Positions 39,385-48,044 of a stretch of DNA of 64,000 nt are shown one piece after another. Positions within the stretch are counted from its first letter, which is position 1; each line of letters begins with the position of its first letter. The DNA lies in assembly GCF_027587205.1 (NCBI RefSeq), contig NZ_JAPDOD010000001.1:62001-126000 (forward strand). Reading direction: 5' to 3'. Position numbers and translations under genes: made by a program. The stretch is from Solirubrobacter ginsenosidimutans (lineage in GTDB: Bacteria > Actinomycetota > Thermoleophilia > Solirubrobacterales > Solirubrobacteraceae). The notes beneath the pieces are model-generated. The model saw nothing but the letters and a program-made list of their open reading frames with translations. It was not told the origin of the DNA and made no database searches.

Positions 39385-40300
39385 GCGAGGTGGGGAGGGA
39401 GGCGGAGGCGTCTCCGTTGCCGAGGCACGCCTGCGGCAGACGGGAACGCGCCGGCCGCGCGATGAAGCGCTTCCGACTGGAGGTGACCGCGGCGCCGTCC
39501 CAGCGACCGTCGGGGTGAACGGGTGTCGCTTCGACGCACGCGCGCAGCGCGTCGAGGTCAGCCGGGTCGGCGACGCCCACCAAGTCCCGCAGCGATCCCC
39601 GCAGCTGCGCGCGGAGGAACGCGTGCGTCGGGGCGTCGTCGGGCGCCGTGACGGTGTCGCTCAGCGTGTCCGACACGACGACCTCGAGCCCCGCGGCGGC
39701 GAGCATGGCGGGGTAGCGCTCGGCGTTCGACGCGCCCGGCAGCGACGGCGACACGCGTCCGCGGCGGGCGGCTTGGAGGCGGTCCCAGATGCCCGGGCGC
39801 CCGAGGTCGTCCGCGAGTCGCACGATCGTCGCGTCCTCGCGTTCGAGCACGCACACGAGGCCGTGCGGAAGGAGCAGCTGCCTGAGGTTCGTGAGCGTGG
39901 CGACCTCGTCGCGGGCGTGGTGGATCGCCATCGCCGCCCAGGCGAGGTCGAACGTCCCCAGCGCCTGGAGATCGTCACCGTCCAGGTCCAACGCGCGCGT
40001 CTCGACGCGATCGGCCACGCCGAGTCGTGCCGCTATGGCCTCCGCGCGGGCGAGCATCGCGGCGGAGCCGTCGACCGCGACGACGGTCGCGGACTCAAAG
40101 CGCTCGGCGAGCAGCGCGGTTCCGACACCAGGTCCGCATCCGAGGTCGATGACGCGGCGGACCGTGTCGCCGGTCGTCGCGAACCGGTCGGCGCACAGCG
40201 CGATCGCCTCGGAGGTGAGGCCGGAGGTCAATTGGCCCTCGACTTCAAGGGCCGCGGCGATGCGCTCGAGCTCGAAGGCTCCATGGTGTCCGTGCGGCAT
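39335..40300 (-). CDS. class I SAM-dependent methyltransferase
   Basis: A 321-residue methyltransferase. Seen: motif I VIDLGCGPGVGTALLAE, motif post-I VVAVDGSAAML, ALDLDGDDLQ, FDLAWAAMAIHH, and LLLPHGLVCVLERE. The C-terminal 40 residues (after RKRFIARPARS) are low-complexity and overlap the SHOCT gene, so the functional protein may end earlier. Substrate unknown. Divergent from the XRE-cupin gene at 40349, a common pairing. Confidence 0.85.
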   Translation of the reverse strand: MPHGHHGAFELERIAAALEVEGQLTSGLTSEAIALCADRFATTGDTVRRVIDLGCGPGVGTALLAERFESATVVAVDGSAAMLARAEAIAARLGVADRVETRALDLDGDDLQALGTFDLAWAAMAIHHARDEVATLTNLRQLLLPHGLVCVLEREDATIVRLADDLGRPGIWDRLQAARRGRVSPSLPGASNAERYPAMLAAAGLEVVVSDTLSDTVTAPDDAPTHAFLRAQLRGSLRDLVGVADPADLDALRACVEATPVHPDGRWDGAAVTSSRKRFIARPARSRLPQACLGNGDASASLPTSLSSAGPSPSPSGTPQA

Positions 40301-40348
40301 GCGACCTACGCTAGCCGCCTAGTGCGCTAATCGCATACCCTCTTGCCG

Positions 40349-40912
40349 ATGACGCAAGAGAGTTCGCTCGAGAGTGCCGCTCGTCGCCGCTTGCGCGCAC
40401 TCCGTCAGGCGCGTGGCTGGTCGCTCGACGAGCTGGCGCGGCACGCCAACATCGGCGCATCGACACTGAGCCGGCTCGAGACCGGGCACCGGCGGATGGC
40501 GATCGACCATCTCGTGACGCTCGCCCGCGTGCTGGACACGACGGTCGACGAGCTGCTGATCGCGGACGACGACGAGGATGTGGTGATCCGTCCGCGCCGC
40601 GACGCCGCGGGCAGCTCCACCTACTGGCTGCTCACCCGCCCGGACGATCCATCGGGACGGGTCGTCGCCAAGATGCGCATCCCGGAACACGCGCAGCTTC
40701 CCGAAGCGCGGGTCCATCCAGGCCGCGACTGGTTCTACGTGCTCGAAGGCACCGTGCGACTACGGCTCGGCAGCCGCGAGGTCCTGGTGACCAGCGGTCA
40801 AGCGGCCAGCTTCGACACGATGACCCCGCATACGATGGCCGGCCACGGCGGGCCCGCCGAGATCCTGAGCATCCTCGATCACCACGGCGAGCGCGCTCAT
40901 CTCCACTCCTGA
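40349..40912 (+). CDS. XRE-cupin transcriptional regulator
   Basis: A 187-residue regulator: N-terminal HTH_3 (LRALRQARGWSLDELARHAN, STLSRLETGHRRMAIDHLV) and a C-terminal cupin barrel (VHPGRDWFYVLEGTVRLRLG, QAASFDTMTPHTMAGHGGP). Cupin-linked XRE proteins sense a small ligand and often regulate a divergent gene, here the methyltransferase (48-bp gap). ATG 40349 is used; TTG 40343 is the alternative. Confidence 0.9.
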   Translation: MTQESSLESAARRRLRALRQARGWSLDELARHANIGASTLSRLETGHRRMAIDHLVTLARVLDTTVDELLIADDDEDVVIRPRRDAAGSSTYWLLTRPDDPSGRVVAKMRIPEHAQLPEARVHPGRDWFYVLEGTVRLRLGSREVLVTSGQAASFDTMTPHTMAGHGGPAEILSILDHHGERAHLHS

Positions 40913-40938
40913 TCGTGCCTCGGTCGGAGCGGGTGCGT

Positions 40939-41886
40939 TCACGTCACGCGCTGCGCCAGCCAGTAGTCCAGGCGCTTCTCCATCCGGCCCGAGTCGAGCA
41001 GGTCTCGTACCCACGCGTCGACGCAGGCCTTCCACGCCGGGTCGCCCTTCGAGAGGCCGAAGGCGACATCGAACGGGTCGAGCATCTCGTCGGCGGACAC
41101 TCGCCGGCCCGTGACCCGCCCGTTGAGACCGACGGCGACGAGCGGCGGGTGTTTGAACTCATCCCGGATGATCTGCATCGCGGACGCGTCCGTCATCGTC
41201 GCTTCGGCGCGGCCGGCGGCGATCGGCTCGTAGAGGATCAGCTGGCCGGTGAGGCGCTCCCCGTTGATCCGCGCCCGCGGCAGGTACTTCTTGGCCAGCC
41301 CGAGCTGGGCCGTCCCGAACCCCGCGACGAAGCGGACGCTCGGGCGATTGAGGTCCGCGATCGTCTGGTACGGCGAGTCCCGCGGGACGTAGAACAGCTG
41401 GCCGGCCCGGTAGTAGGGCGTGGAGAAATCGATCAGCTTCGCCCGTTCGCGGGTCACGAACAGCTGAGCTCCGATGATGTCCGCCTGGCCGGTGATGAGC
41501 GTGCGCGCGAGGACGTCGTACGTGTACTCGGTGATGTCGTAGTCGACGCCCAGCAGCGTCGCCAGTTCGGCCGCGTTCTGCGCTTCGACGCCCGCCCAGC
41601 GGCCGTCGCGCAGCTTGAAGCCGAACCGCGGCGTCGCACCGATCGCCCAGAACAGCGTGCCTTCGTCCTTGATCCGATCGAGCGTCGGCGACTGCGCGTT
41701 GCAGGCCCGCGTGACCGCCTCGGGGAACCGGGTCTGGATCGGCGGCGGATCGAAGTCGCCGTTGGCCGCGTTGCCGGTGGACGCCGGGTGCGAGCCGTCG
41801 CCACCGCACGCGCCAAGCACAATCAGCGCGCTGAGGAGAACCGCCGGCGGACGACGCCGCCCCGTAGCCCGCGTAAGGATCCGCAC
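40939..41886 (-). CDS. amino-acid-type (SBP_bac_3) substrate-binding lipoprotein
   Basis: A 315-residue lipoprotein with lipobox VLGAC (Cys27) after a basic N-terminus, and a periplasmic-binding-protein type II domain (LFWAIGATPRFGFKLRDG, GVEAQNAAELATLLGVDY, ARTLITGQADIIGAQLFVTR, RAKLIDFSTPYYRAGQLFYV). There is no ABC permease or ATPase gene nearby. GTG 41886 is preferred because the longer reading would overlap the divergent kinase gene at 41924. The 37-bp spacing from that kinase suggests the pair is regulated together and the lipoprotein may feed the kinase. Confidence 0.85.
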   Translation of the reverse strand: MRILTRATGRRRPPAVLLSALIVLGACGGDGSHPASTGNAANGDFDPPPIQTRFPEAVTRACNAQSPTLDRIKDEGTLFWAIGATPRFGFKLRDGRWAGVEAQNAAELATLLGVDYDITEYTYDVLARTLITGQADIIGAQLFVTRERAKLIDFSTPYYRAGQLFYVPRDSPYQTIADLNRPSVRFVAGFGTAQLGLAKKYLPRARINGERLTGQLILYEPIAAGRAEATMTDASAMQIIRDEFKHPPLVAVGLNGRVTGRRVSADEMLDPFDVAFGLSKGDPAWKACVDAWVRDLLDSGRMEKRLDYWLAQRVT

Positions 41887-41923
41887 AACCCCAATCCCGT
41901 AGTCTACGGCACGAGCGCGTGAA

Positions 41924-43807
41924 ATGAACCAAGGGCTCACTGGCCGCATGGTCGTTGCGAGTGCCGTGCTTGCGCTCATCGTGGGAGCGGCGTTTGCCGT
42001 GCTCCTGATCGCCATCACGGGCCTTCGCGCGTCGACGGAGCTCGGCCGCGAGACCCAGGAGGAGCTGGCCGCGGTCGACGCGCTCGAGCGGTTGGCCGTC
42101 GATCTTGAAACGGGCCTGCGCGGCTATGTCATCACGCGCGAGCAACGCTTCCTCGAGCCGTGGGAGGACGGACGCACCCAACTCCCCGCGATCGCGGCGC
42201 GGCTCCAACGCCTGGCGGCCGGCGAGTCCAGCGATCTGGCGCGGGCCGAGCGCCTCGTCCAGGCGACGAACGACTACATCGGCGCGTACGGCGAGCCCCT
42301 GATCGATGCCGTGCGACGCTCCGACCCGTCGGCCCGCGGTGTCGCGACCACCGACGAGGGCAAGCAGCGAACCGACGCGCTCAGGGCGAGCTTCAACCGG
42401 CTCAAGCAGGTGGGCCGCGAACGCTTGACCGCGCGCGAGGCCGACGCCGAACGCGACGCGCGGCGGGCGACGATCGCGGCCATCATCGGCGTCGGCGGGT
42501 CGCTCTTGCTCATCGCGCTCTTCACGGGCTATCTCTCGCGCGTGATCGTCCGTCCGGTCCGCCGCGTGGCCGGCGCCGCGGGCAGGCTGGCCGGCGGCGA
42601 CCTCGGCGTCCGGCTGTCCGAGGCCGGCGTGGGCGAGATCGGTGAGCTCGAGCGCGCGTTCAACCGGATGGGAAGCTCGCTTGAGGTCAGCCAGGAGCAA
42701 CTGCGGCGCCTGGCCGACGAGCACGCCGCGCTCCGGCGCGTCGCGACGCTCGTCGCGCAGGCCGTCCCGCCCGCCGAGATCTTCGCGGCCGTCGCCACCG
42801 AGGTCCGCGGGCTGTTCGCCGCCGACAGCGTCGCGATCGCGCGGTTCGAGGACGACGGCGCGGTGGTGATCGTCGCGGCCGATCCCCCCGGGCACATCGC
42901 TGTCGGTGTGCCACTGGCGCTTGGCGAAGGAACGTCGATCGCCACGGTGCTCAAGACCGTTCGTCCGGTCCGGACCGACGAGTACGCACACCCCTCGGGT
43001 CCGCTGGCCGACGTGATCGACGAGATGGGGCTGCGTTCCTCCGTGGGCTGTCCGATCCTCGTCGAGGACCAGCTCTGGGGCGCGATCGCCGCCGGCAGCC
43101 GCGGGGAACCGCTCGGACCCGAGACCGAGGTGCGTCTCACCAAGTTCACCGGGCTCGTCGCCACGGCCATCGCCAACGCCGAAAGCCGCTCGGCGCTCGC
43201 GGCCTCGCGCGCCCGTGTGGTCGCCGCCGCGGACGACACGCGCCGCCGCATCGAGCGCGACCTGCACGATGGTGCGCAGCAGCGACTCGTCCACACGATC
43301 ATCACGCTCAAGTGGGCCCACCGTGCGCTCGGGAACCGGCGCGAGGACGCCGGCGAACTGGTGCGCGAAGCGCTCACCCAGGCCGAACAGGCGCAGGCGG
43401 AGTTGCGCGAGCTGGCACACGGGATCCTGCCGTCGGTGCTCACCCGCAACGGTCTCCAGGCGTCCGTGGACACGATCGTGTCCAACACGCCCCTCGACGT
43501 AACGACCGAGGTGACCGATCAGCGCTTTCCGGCCGCGGTCGAGGCCACCGCCTACTTCGTCATCAGTGAGGCGCTCACCAACGTCGTCAAACACTCGAAG
43601 GCTGACCAGGCGGAGGTCAAGGTCGGCGTGAACGACGGCACGCTGCGGATCGAGGTCCGAGACGCCGGCGTGGGGGGCGCCGACTTCGAGGACGGTACGG
43701 GTCTGATCGGCCTGCAGGATCGTGTGGCGGCCCTCGACGGACGGCTTCACGTCACGAGCCCTGCCGCCGGCGGCACCGTGGTCGTCGCGCTTCTGCCCGT
43801 GGGTTGA
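41924..43807 (+). CDS. membrane histidine kinase: CHASE3-HAMP-GAF-HisKA_3
   Basis: A 627-residue kinase. TM1 (about 9-31), an extracellular CHASE3-type helical sensor (35-180; LETGLRGYVITREQRFLEPW), TM2 (about 187-208), HAMP (RVIVRPVRRVAGAAGRLAGG, ELERAFNRMG), one GAF domain (about 270-430, led by EHAALRRVATLVAQA), HisKA_3 with H448 in [11 protein letters not shown], and an intact ATPase domain (SEALTNVVKHS, RDAGVGGAD). Divergent from the SBP lipoprotein at 41886. No response regulator adjacent. Confidence 0.92.
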   Translation: MNQGLTGRMVVASAVLALIVGAAFAVLLIAITGLRASTELGRETQEELAAVDALERLAVDLETGLRGYVITREQRFLEPWEDGRTQLPAIAARLQRLAAGESSDLARAERLVQATNDYIGAYGEPLIDAVRRSDPSARGVATTDEGKQRTDALRASFNRLKQVGRERLTAREADAERDARRATIAAIIGVGGSLLLIALFTGYLSRVIVRPVRRVAGAAGRLAGGDLGVRLSEAGVGEIGELERAFNRMGSSLEVSQEQLRRLADEHAALRRVATLVAQAVPPAEIFAAVATEVRGLFAADSVAIARFEDDGAVVIVAADPPGHIAVGVPLALGEGTSIATVLKTVRPVRTDEYAHPSGPLADVIDEMGLRSSVGCPILVEDQLWGAIAAGSRGEPLGPETEVRLTKFTGLVATAIANAESRSALAASRARVVAAADDTRRRIERDLHDGAQQRLVHTIITLKWAHRALGNRREDAGELVREALTQAEQAQAELRELAHGILPSVLTRNGLQASVDTIVSNTPLDVTTEVTDQRFPAAVEATAYFVISEALTNVVKHSKADQAEVKVGVNDGTLRIEVRDAGVGGADFEDGTGLIGLQDRVAALDGRLHVTSPAAGGTVVVALLPVG

Positions 43808-43816
43808 GGCCGGCCG

Positions 43817-44377
43817 CTACTGCTTGAGCGTGCCGCGGCGCGTGAGCTTTTCCCACAGCCGGCGGTGCTGGACCTTGATGTCGCCGAAGAACGTCCCGCC
43901 GCTGAGCACGACCCGCGGCGCGCCCGGAGTTCGCAGCCCCGCGTCGAGCTTGGTGCGGCCGATCTGCGTACGCGCCCGGAGTTCGACCTCGACGCCCTCC
44001 GGAACGAGCAGGACCACGTTCCCGAACACCGCGCGCGCGTTGATATGCGTCTCGATCGTGGTGATCTGCGCTTGGCGGAGGTCGAGCTTGATGTTGCCGA
44101 ACCACGTCCGGAACTCATTCTCCGCGTCCACGGTCCAGGTGCCCACGCGCTTGACGTCTCCCACCGCTCGGATGTTCGCCGTCGGCACCGCCTCGTGGAC
44201 CACGATCGCGTCCGGCAGGTCGGACGTGAGCGGCACGAGCTCGGAGCGCATCACAGCGCCGGCAGCCGCTTCGATCCGGTCGGTCAGGTCCTCGAGCGTC
44301 AGTCGTCCCTCGGCCGCGGCTTCACGCAAGCGGTCAACGGTGGCGTCGCGCTCGGCATCGGAAGCCCGGATGTCCAT
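43817..44377 (-). CDS. DUF1707 + cell-wall-stress (LiaF-like) domain protein
   Basis: A 186-residue protein: an N-terminal DUF1707 domain (MDIRASDAERDATVDRLREA, GRLTLEDLTDRIEAA) and a C-terminal beta-helical domain of the LiaF/'cell wall-active antibiotics response' type (TWFGNIKLDLRQAQI, ARAVFGNVVLLVPEGVEVEL, GGTFFGDIKV). No membrane segment is evident. Such proteins are common in actinobacteria and are linked to envelope-stress regulation. ATG 44377 marks the DUF1707 start. It is convergent with the kinase gene (9-bp gap). Confidence 0.85.
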   Translation of the reverse strand: MDIRASDAERDATVDRLREAAAEGRLTLEDLTDRIEAAAGAVMRSELVPLTSDLPDAIVVHEAVPTANIRAVGDVKRVGTWTVDAENEFRTWFGNIKLDLRQAQITTIETHINARAVFGNVVLLVPEGVEVELRARTQIGRTKLDAGLRTPGAPRVVLSGGTFFGDIKVQHRRLWEKLTRRGTLKQ

Positions 44378-44564
44378 GCCACAGCACTCTAGGCGCCGGC
44401 GTGAGGTCATTCCGAGGTCGCCCTGCCCGGCGGCGACGGACGTCAGGTTCTCCTCACCGCCACCTGATCCGCGCACTGCACTCCGTCGCAGATCACATCA
44501 CAACACCCGCGACCCACGAAGGCTGAGTGGCCGCGCCGCTGGTCGCCTCGAGCGCGACGACGTC

Positions 44565-45005
44565 CTATCCCTCGATCTTCTTGCCGGCCGGCGAGACGAC
44601 GTACCACTCCGCCCCGAAGCCGTCGACGTTCTGGCCCTTCGTATCGCCCGCCTTCTTGTCTTGGACGAAGTAGTACAGCGGGTGTCCCTTGTAGGTGACC
44701 TGCGTCGTGCCGTCCGCGCGCTTGCTGGTCCCGAGCAAGGACGCCTTCGCCGAGCCGGCCGCCTTCGGGCGGCCTTTGGTCGTCAGCGGCGGCCACGCTG
44801 TGGCGCACGCGTCCGCGCATGTGCTCTTCTTCGTCCGGTCCTTCTCAAAGAGGTAGAGCGTGCGGCCCTTGCTGTCGACGAGGTAGGTGCCGAGCTTGCC
44901 GTGACGCGTCTTCACGGTCGTCGAGCCGGTCGCAGCGAGCCCGGGGCCCGCGAACGTCACTAGGCAAGCCGCGGTCAGCGCGATCAAGCCGATAATCAAG
45001 CGCAT
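44565..45005 (-). CDS. secreted COG4315 repeat protein
   Basis: A 146-residue exported protein: signal peptide (IIGLIALTAACLVTFAGPGLA) and two COG4315 'secreted repeat' units (GTYLVDSKGRTLYLFEKDR with CADACATAWPPL, and TTQVTYKGHPLYYFVQDKKA). This family is predicted to be a periplasmic or cell-wall-associated lipoprotein-like protein of unknown function, often near redox or oxidative-stress genes. ATG 45005 is used since the 13 residues before it are not hydrophobic and lack a ribosome-binding site. Confidence 0.85.
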   Translation of the reverse strand: MRLIIGLIALTAACLVTFAGPGLAATGSTTVKTRHGKLGTYLVDSKGRTLYLFEKDRTKKSTCADACATAWPPLTTKGRPKAAGSAKASLLGTSKRADGTTQVTYKGHPLYYFVQDKKAGDTKGQNVDGFGAEWYVVSPAGKKIEG

Positions 45006-45396
45006 GCTGAACCTCCCGTACGTCGCCCAAGCGGGGACCTTCACGTCTCGGGATACGCGCCGGTTCGAACCGAGGTTCGGCGTCGAGCTCGGCCGCGTGA
45101 GAGCGCCCTGAGAACAGCGAAGGTGGCCCGATCGTGATAGGGGGCGCTTCGACGGCTTCGGGCCGGAGGGCGCCGGTTGATGGAATCCCGGCTGGGTGGA
45201 GGCGCGGCTGGTCGATATCCATGGTCGGGAGTGGCTGTTTCACGACAAGCATCGTCGTCGTGACGGTGACGCGAAATCGCCACGACGGTGATGATCGCGC
45301 CGAGGAACACCGACACCTTGACGAGCAGCTTCCCGGCTATTGGTGGACACACGTTCGATTGGTGAGTCTGCGCATAACGGGTTTGAATGCCGCGCC
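45006..45396. other. 391-bp region without a confident gene
   Basis: No tRNA or clear operator was seen. A minus-strand reading from GTG 45352 begins with a hydrophobic segment (LLVKVSVFLGAIITVVAIS) but then becomes low-complexity and Arg-rich, so a gene is not claimed. An upstream in-frame extension of the kelch gene (from ATG 45340) would fall here. Confidence 0.4.
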
Positions 45397-46956
45397 GTGC
45401 ACAGACGGACCCTCATCGCGCTCTTCTGTTCGACAGCGGCGCTGTTTCCCGTGGCTGCCCGCGCCGACACCGCCGGGGTCTGGACGACCGCCGGCGGCAT
45501 GAGCGCGTCGCGGGCCGCGCCGGTCGCCTTCCCGCTTCCCGACGGTGGCGCGCTCGTTGCCGGCGGGTTCGACTGGACCCGCACGCGTGATGCAGAGCGC
45601 TACAACGCTGCGAAGAACTCCTGGACAGCCGCAGCGCCGATGCGTGAACGCCGGTACTCCGCGGCGACCGTGCCGCTGGCGGACGGCCGGGTGCTGGTCG
45701 CGGGTGGCATCAGCGACAGCGACCCGACGGCTACGGCCGAGCTCTACGATCCGGCGACGGGCGCCTGGACCGCCACCGGCTCGATGCTCGTCGCCCGCTC
45801 CGACCACGACGGCGTGCTGCTCGCGGACGGGCGGGTGCTCGTCTTCGGTGGGAACAGCGGCGGGTCACTCGCCGAAGGCGCTGAGATCTGGGATCCGGCG
45901 ACCGGCACGTGGAAGCGGACAAGCGGCCCCGTGATGCCGCGCGACAGTGCGGCGATGGTGCGCCTGACCGACGGCAAGGTGCTCGTCGTCGGCGGCTGGA
46001 ACGGCGACTATCTGGACACCACCGACGTCTATGACCCCGTGGCGGACACCTGGACGGCGGGGAAGCCCATGGGTGAGCGACGGGGTGATCCGGGCGCGGT
46101 GCCGTTGCCCGACGGCCGCATCCTGGTGGCCGGCGGGTACACGCGGGTGGGCGTGTTCGGTAACGCCAGCCGGACGAGCGAGATCTACGATCCCGCGCAG
46201 GACAGCTGGACCCCGTCCGGTCTGCTGCATCGCGGGCGTGCGATGTCGGAGATGGGCAATCTGGCCGGCGGGCGTCCGTTCATCAGTGGCGGCCACGAGT
46301 TCGAGCTCCACGTCATCGACGGCATGCTGCAAGGGGTGGAGCAAAACGAGGACACACTCGAGCTCTATGACATCGATACGGGCACATGGCAGATCTCTCC
46401 GCCCGCGCCGCTCGCCCGCTGGAGCCACGCCGCGGTCCCGCTCCGCGACGGCTCGTTGCTGCTCGCCGGCACCTCGCATCACCTGACCGGACTGTCTCCG
46501 ACGACAGTGGACCGCTACTTTCCGCCCGGGCTGACGCCGCCAACCGCGATGCCAAGCCCTACACCCACCGCCACGCCGACCGTCACACCTGAGCCGACGC
46601 CGTCCGCGACCCCGGCGCCCGAGACCCCGCGCATCACACCGCAGCCCGTCGTCAAGCCCCTCCCGCCCGTGCTCGCCGCGTTGCCGAAGGCGCTGAAGGC
46701 GGACGCCAAGGGCCGGATCGCGCTGCGCCTGCGCTGCACCGGCGCCGGTACCTGCCGGGACACGCTCACGCTCAAGACACGCGCGGGCAAGCGGCTCGCC
46801 CGCACCGTGGTGCGCATAGCGGCGGGGCGCACCGCGACCGTGCGGCTCACGCTGGGCAAGGCGGGGCTGCGCGCGCTCAAGGGCCGCTCGACCAATGTCA
46901 CGCTCGAGCTCACGCAGGCCAAGGTGCACGTTCGGGGCACGCTCAAGCGAAGCTGA
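45397..46956 (+). CDS. secreted kelch-repeat beta-propeller protein
   Basis: A 519-residue exported protein: signal peptide (LIALFCSTAALFPVAARAD), then about six kelch blades with the pattern 'DGRVLVAGG...AELYDPATGAWT' (galactose-oxidase-like central domain fold, no catalytic motifs seen), a Pro/Thr linker (PTPTATPTVTPEPTPSATPA), and a C-terminal Ig-like module (IALRLRCTGAGTCRDTLTLK) common in Solirubrobacterales. GTG 45397 is chosen because it begins the signal peptide directly; ATG 45340 is the alternative. Function: extracellular binding, otherwise unknown. Confidence 0.82.
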   Translation: MHRRTLIALFCSTAALFPVAARADTAGVWTTAGGMSASRAAPVAFPLPDGGALVAGGFDWTRTRDAERYNAAKNSWTAAAPMRERRYSAATVPLADGRVLVAGGISDSDPTATAELYDPATGAWTATGSMLVARSDHDGVLLADGRVLVFGGNSGGSLAEGAEIWDPATGTWKRTSGPVMPRDSAAMVRLTDGKVLVVGGWNGDYLDTTDVYDPVADTWTAGKPMGERRGDPGAVPLPDGRILVAGGYTRVGVFGNASRTSEIYDPAQDSWTPSGLLHRGRAMSEMGNLAGGRPFISGGHEFELHVIDGMLQGVEQNEDTLELYDIDTGTWQISPPAPLARWSHAAVPLRDGSLLLAGTSHHLTGLSPTTVDRYFPPGLTPPTAMPSPTPTATPTVTPEPTPSATPAPETPRITPQPVVKPLPPVLAALPKALKADAKGRIALRLRCTGAGTCRDTLTLKTRAGKRLARTVVRIAAGRTATVRLTLGKAGLRALKGRSTNVTLELTQAKVHVRGTLKRS

Positions 46957-47014
46957 CGCGCGCGCACCGCGCCCGGTTTCGCGAGGGCCGCCCGGCGAGG
47001 CAGCCCGATACGGC

Positions 47015-47104
47015 TCACACGTCGCCGTAGTGGATCTCCAAGCTCGCGGGCACGACACCGAGGTTCCGCACGCCGACGAACCCCGGCCTCGAGGACCGGG
47101 TCAT
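47015..47104 (-). CDS. putative 29-aa ORF downstream of secreted mini-protein
   Basis: ATG at 47104 lies 4 nt after the stop of the 47109-47384 gene and reads MTRSSRPGFVGVRNLGVVPA, ending in IHYGDV. It may be a coupled short gene or a decayed extension; no family is recognised. Confidence 0.25.
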   Translation of the reverse strand: MTRSSRPGFVGVRNLGVVPASLEIHYGDV

Positions 47105-47108
47105 GCGC

Positions 47109-47384
47109 TCACTCCCGGAACCAAGGCGCGATCCAGGCGCGCCCCGGGCTTCGCAGGAGACAACCGAGCGCATTGGCGTTGGACGATTGCCGCCCCCACT
47201 GAAACGCCATGTTGCCGTCGGTGAGCGCGATACTGCGATCGCCGAGTACCTGGCACGCGCCGTTGTCGACGACGTCCCCGCCGATGGTCCCCGAGATCTG
47301 CGCGTGGGCGCTGTCGACCAGTGCCGAGAATCCAGCCGTGGCCGCGAGGATCGCGACCGTCGTTCCGAGCTTGGATGGGTACAT
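47109..47384 (-). CDS. small secreted protein of unknown function
   Basis: A 91-residue protein with a clear signal peptide (GTTVAILAATAGFSALVDSAHA) and a strong ribosome-binding site (AAGGAG, 6 nt before ATG). The mature part (about 60 residues) has two Cys and a GNMAFQWGRQSSNANALGC stretch. No family recognised. It follows another small exported protein on the same strand (47409-47624) and probably shares its transcript. Confidence 0.6.
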   Translation of the reverse strand: MYPSKLGTTVAILAATAGFSALVDSAHAQISGTIGGDVVDNGACQVLGDRSIALTDGNMAFQWGRQSSNANALGCLLRSPGRAWIAPWFRE

Positions 47385-47408
47385 GCGGTTCTCCTTCCGG
47401 GTGCCGAT

Positions 47409-47624
47409 CTACTCTCCGAAGGCGAGCGTGTTTGAGGTTCCGTCCTTGACACGGGAGCCAAGAGGCAGGCACGTGAGAAACTCGAGGTCGGTCTGATTGT
47501 GCTCGTAGACGGACGCGCCGAGCCCGGCGTGGCCGTTGTAGCCGATCACGCCCGGCCCGTGAGCATCGGCGCACGCCGAACCTGCCGCGGCGAGCATGCC
47601 GACAGCGATCGCGAAGATCGCCAA
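47409..47624 (-). CDS. small secreted protein with C-terminal DGTSNTLAFGE
   Basis: A 71-residue protein with a hydrophobic leader (AIFAIAVGMLAAAGSACA) and the C-terminal motif DGTSNTLAFGE, which resembles the end of planctomycete DUF1559 prepilin-like proteins. TTG 47624 is the first standard start; the frame is open up to an ATC at 47651 placed just after AAAGGCGGAG, so the true start may be that ATC. Unknown function. Confidence 0.5.
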   Translation of the reverse strand: MAIFAIAVGMLAAAGSACADAHGPGVIGYNGHAGLGASVYEHNQTDLEFLTCLPLGSRVKDGTSNTLAFGE

Positions 47625-47791
47625 GCAGTGCTTGAGGTCGATGTCGAAGATGGGCTCCGCCTTTCAGGATGTGTTCGGCGGTATGACCCCGGGGAGAGCG
47701 GCAAAGTTGGCCACATGCAGCACCCGTTCACGCGGTACTCGCAACGCGGCGTGCCGCTAGCGTCGAATCGCGAGACCTTTCGAGACCGTCT

Positions 47792-47989
47792 TCAGGACCG
47801 GCCGAACCTGTGCCTCGCGGCCTCGCAAATGATCAGGATCACGCCGTACACGGCACCTCCGAGTAGCGCTGTGATCACGAACTCGACAGCGCCGGAGAAC
47901 GGGTCGAGTCCGAGAAGCGCCGCGACGCCGAAGGCCACCACCACGCAGGCGATCGCGTCGATGACCCGGCGAACCTCGGAGACGAGCAT
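47792..47989 (-). CDS. small two-helix membrane protein
   Basis: A 65-residue protein from ATG 47989: two hydrophobic helices (IDAIACVVVAFGVAALLG and FVITALLGGAVYGVILIICE) joined by LDPFSGAVE, with a basic tail. Longer in-frame readings upstream are low in hydrophobicity and overlap the divergent gene, so the short form is preferred. Function unknown; divergent from the membrane protein at 48045. Confidence 0.5.
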   Translation of the reverse strand: MLVSEVRRVIDAIACVVVAFGVAALLGLDPFSGAVEFVITALLGGAVYGVILIICEAARHRFGRS

Positions 47990-48044
47990 CGGCCTGCAAC
48001 CTAACGGCTTTCGTCGCGAACGCCCGGCTGTAGAGTCCTGAGTG

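Noticed and set aside
45041..45352. Minus-strand ORF with a hydrophobic N-terminus (LLVKVSVFLGAIITVVAIS)
   Set aside because: Only the first 30 residues look protein-like; the rest is Arg-rich and there is no ribosome-binding site.
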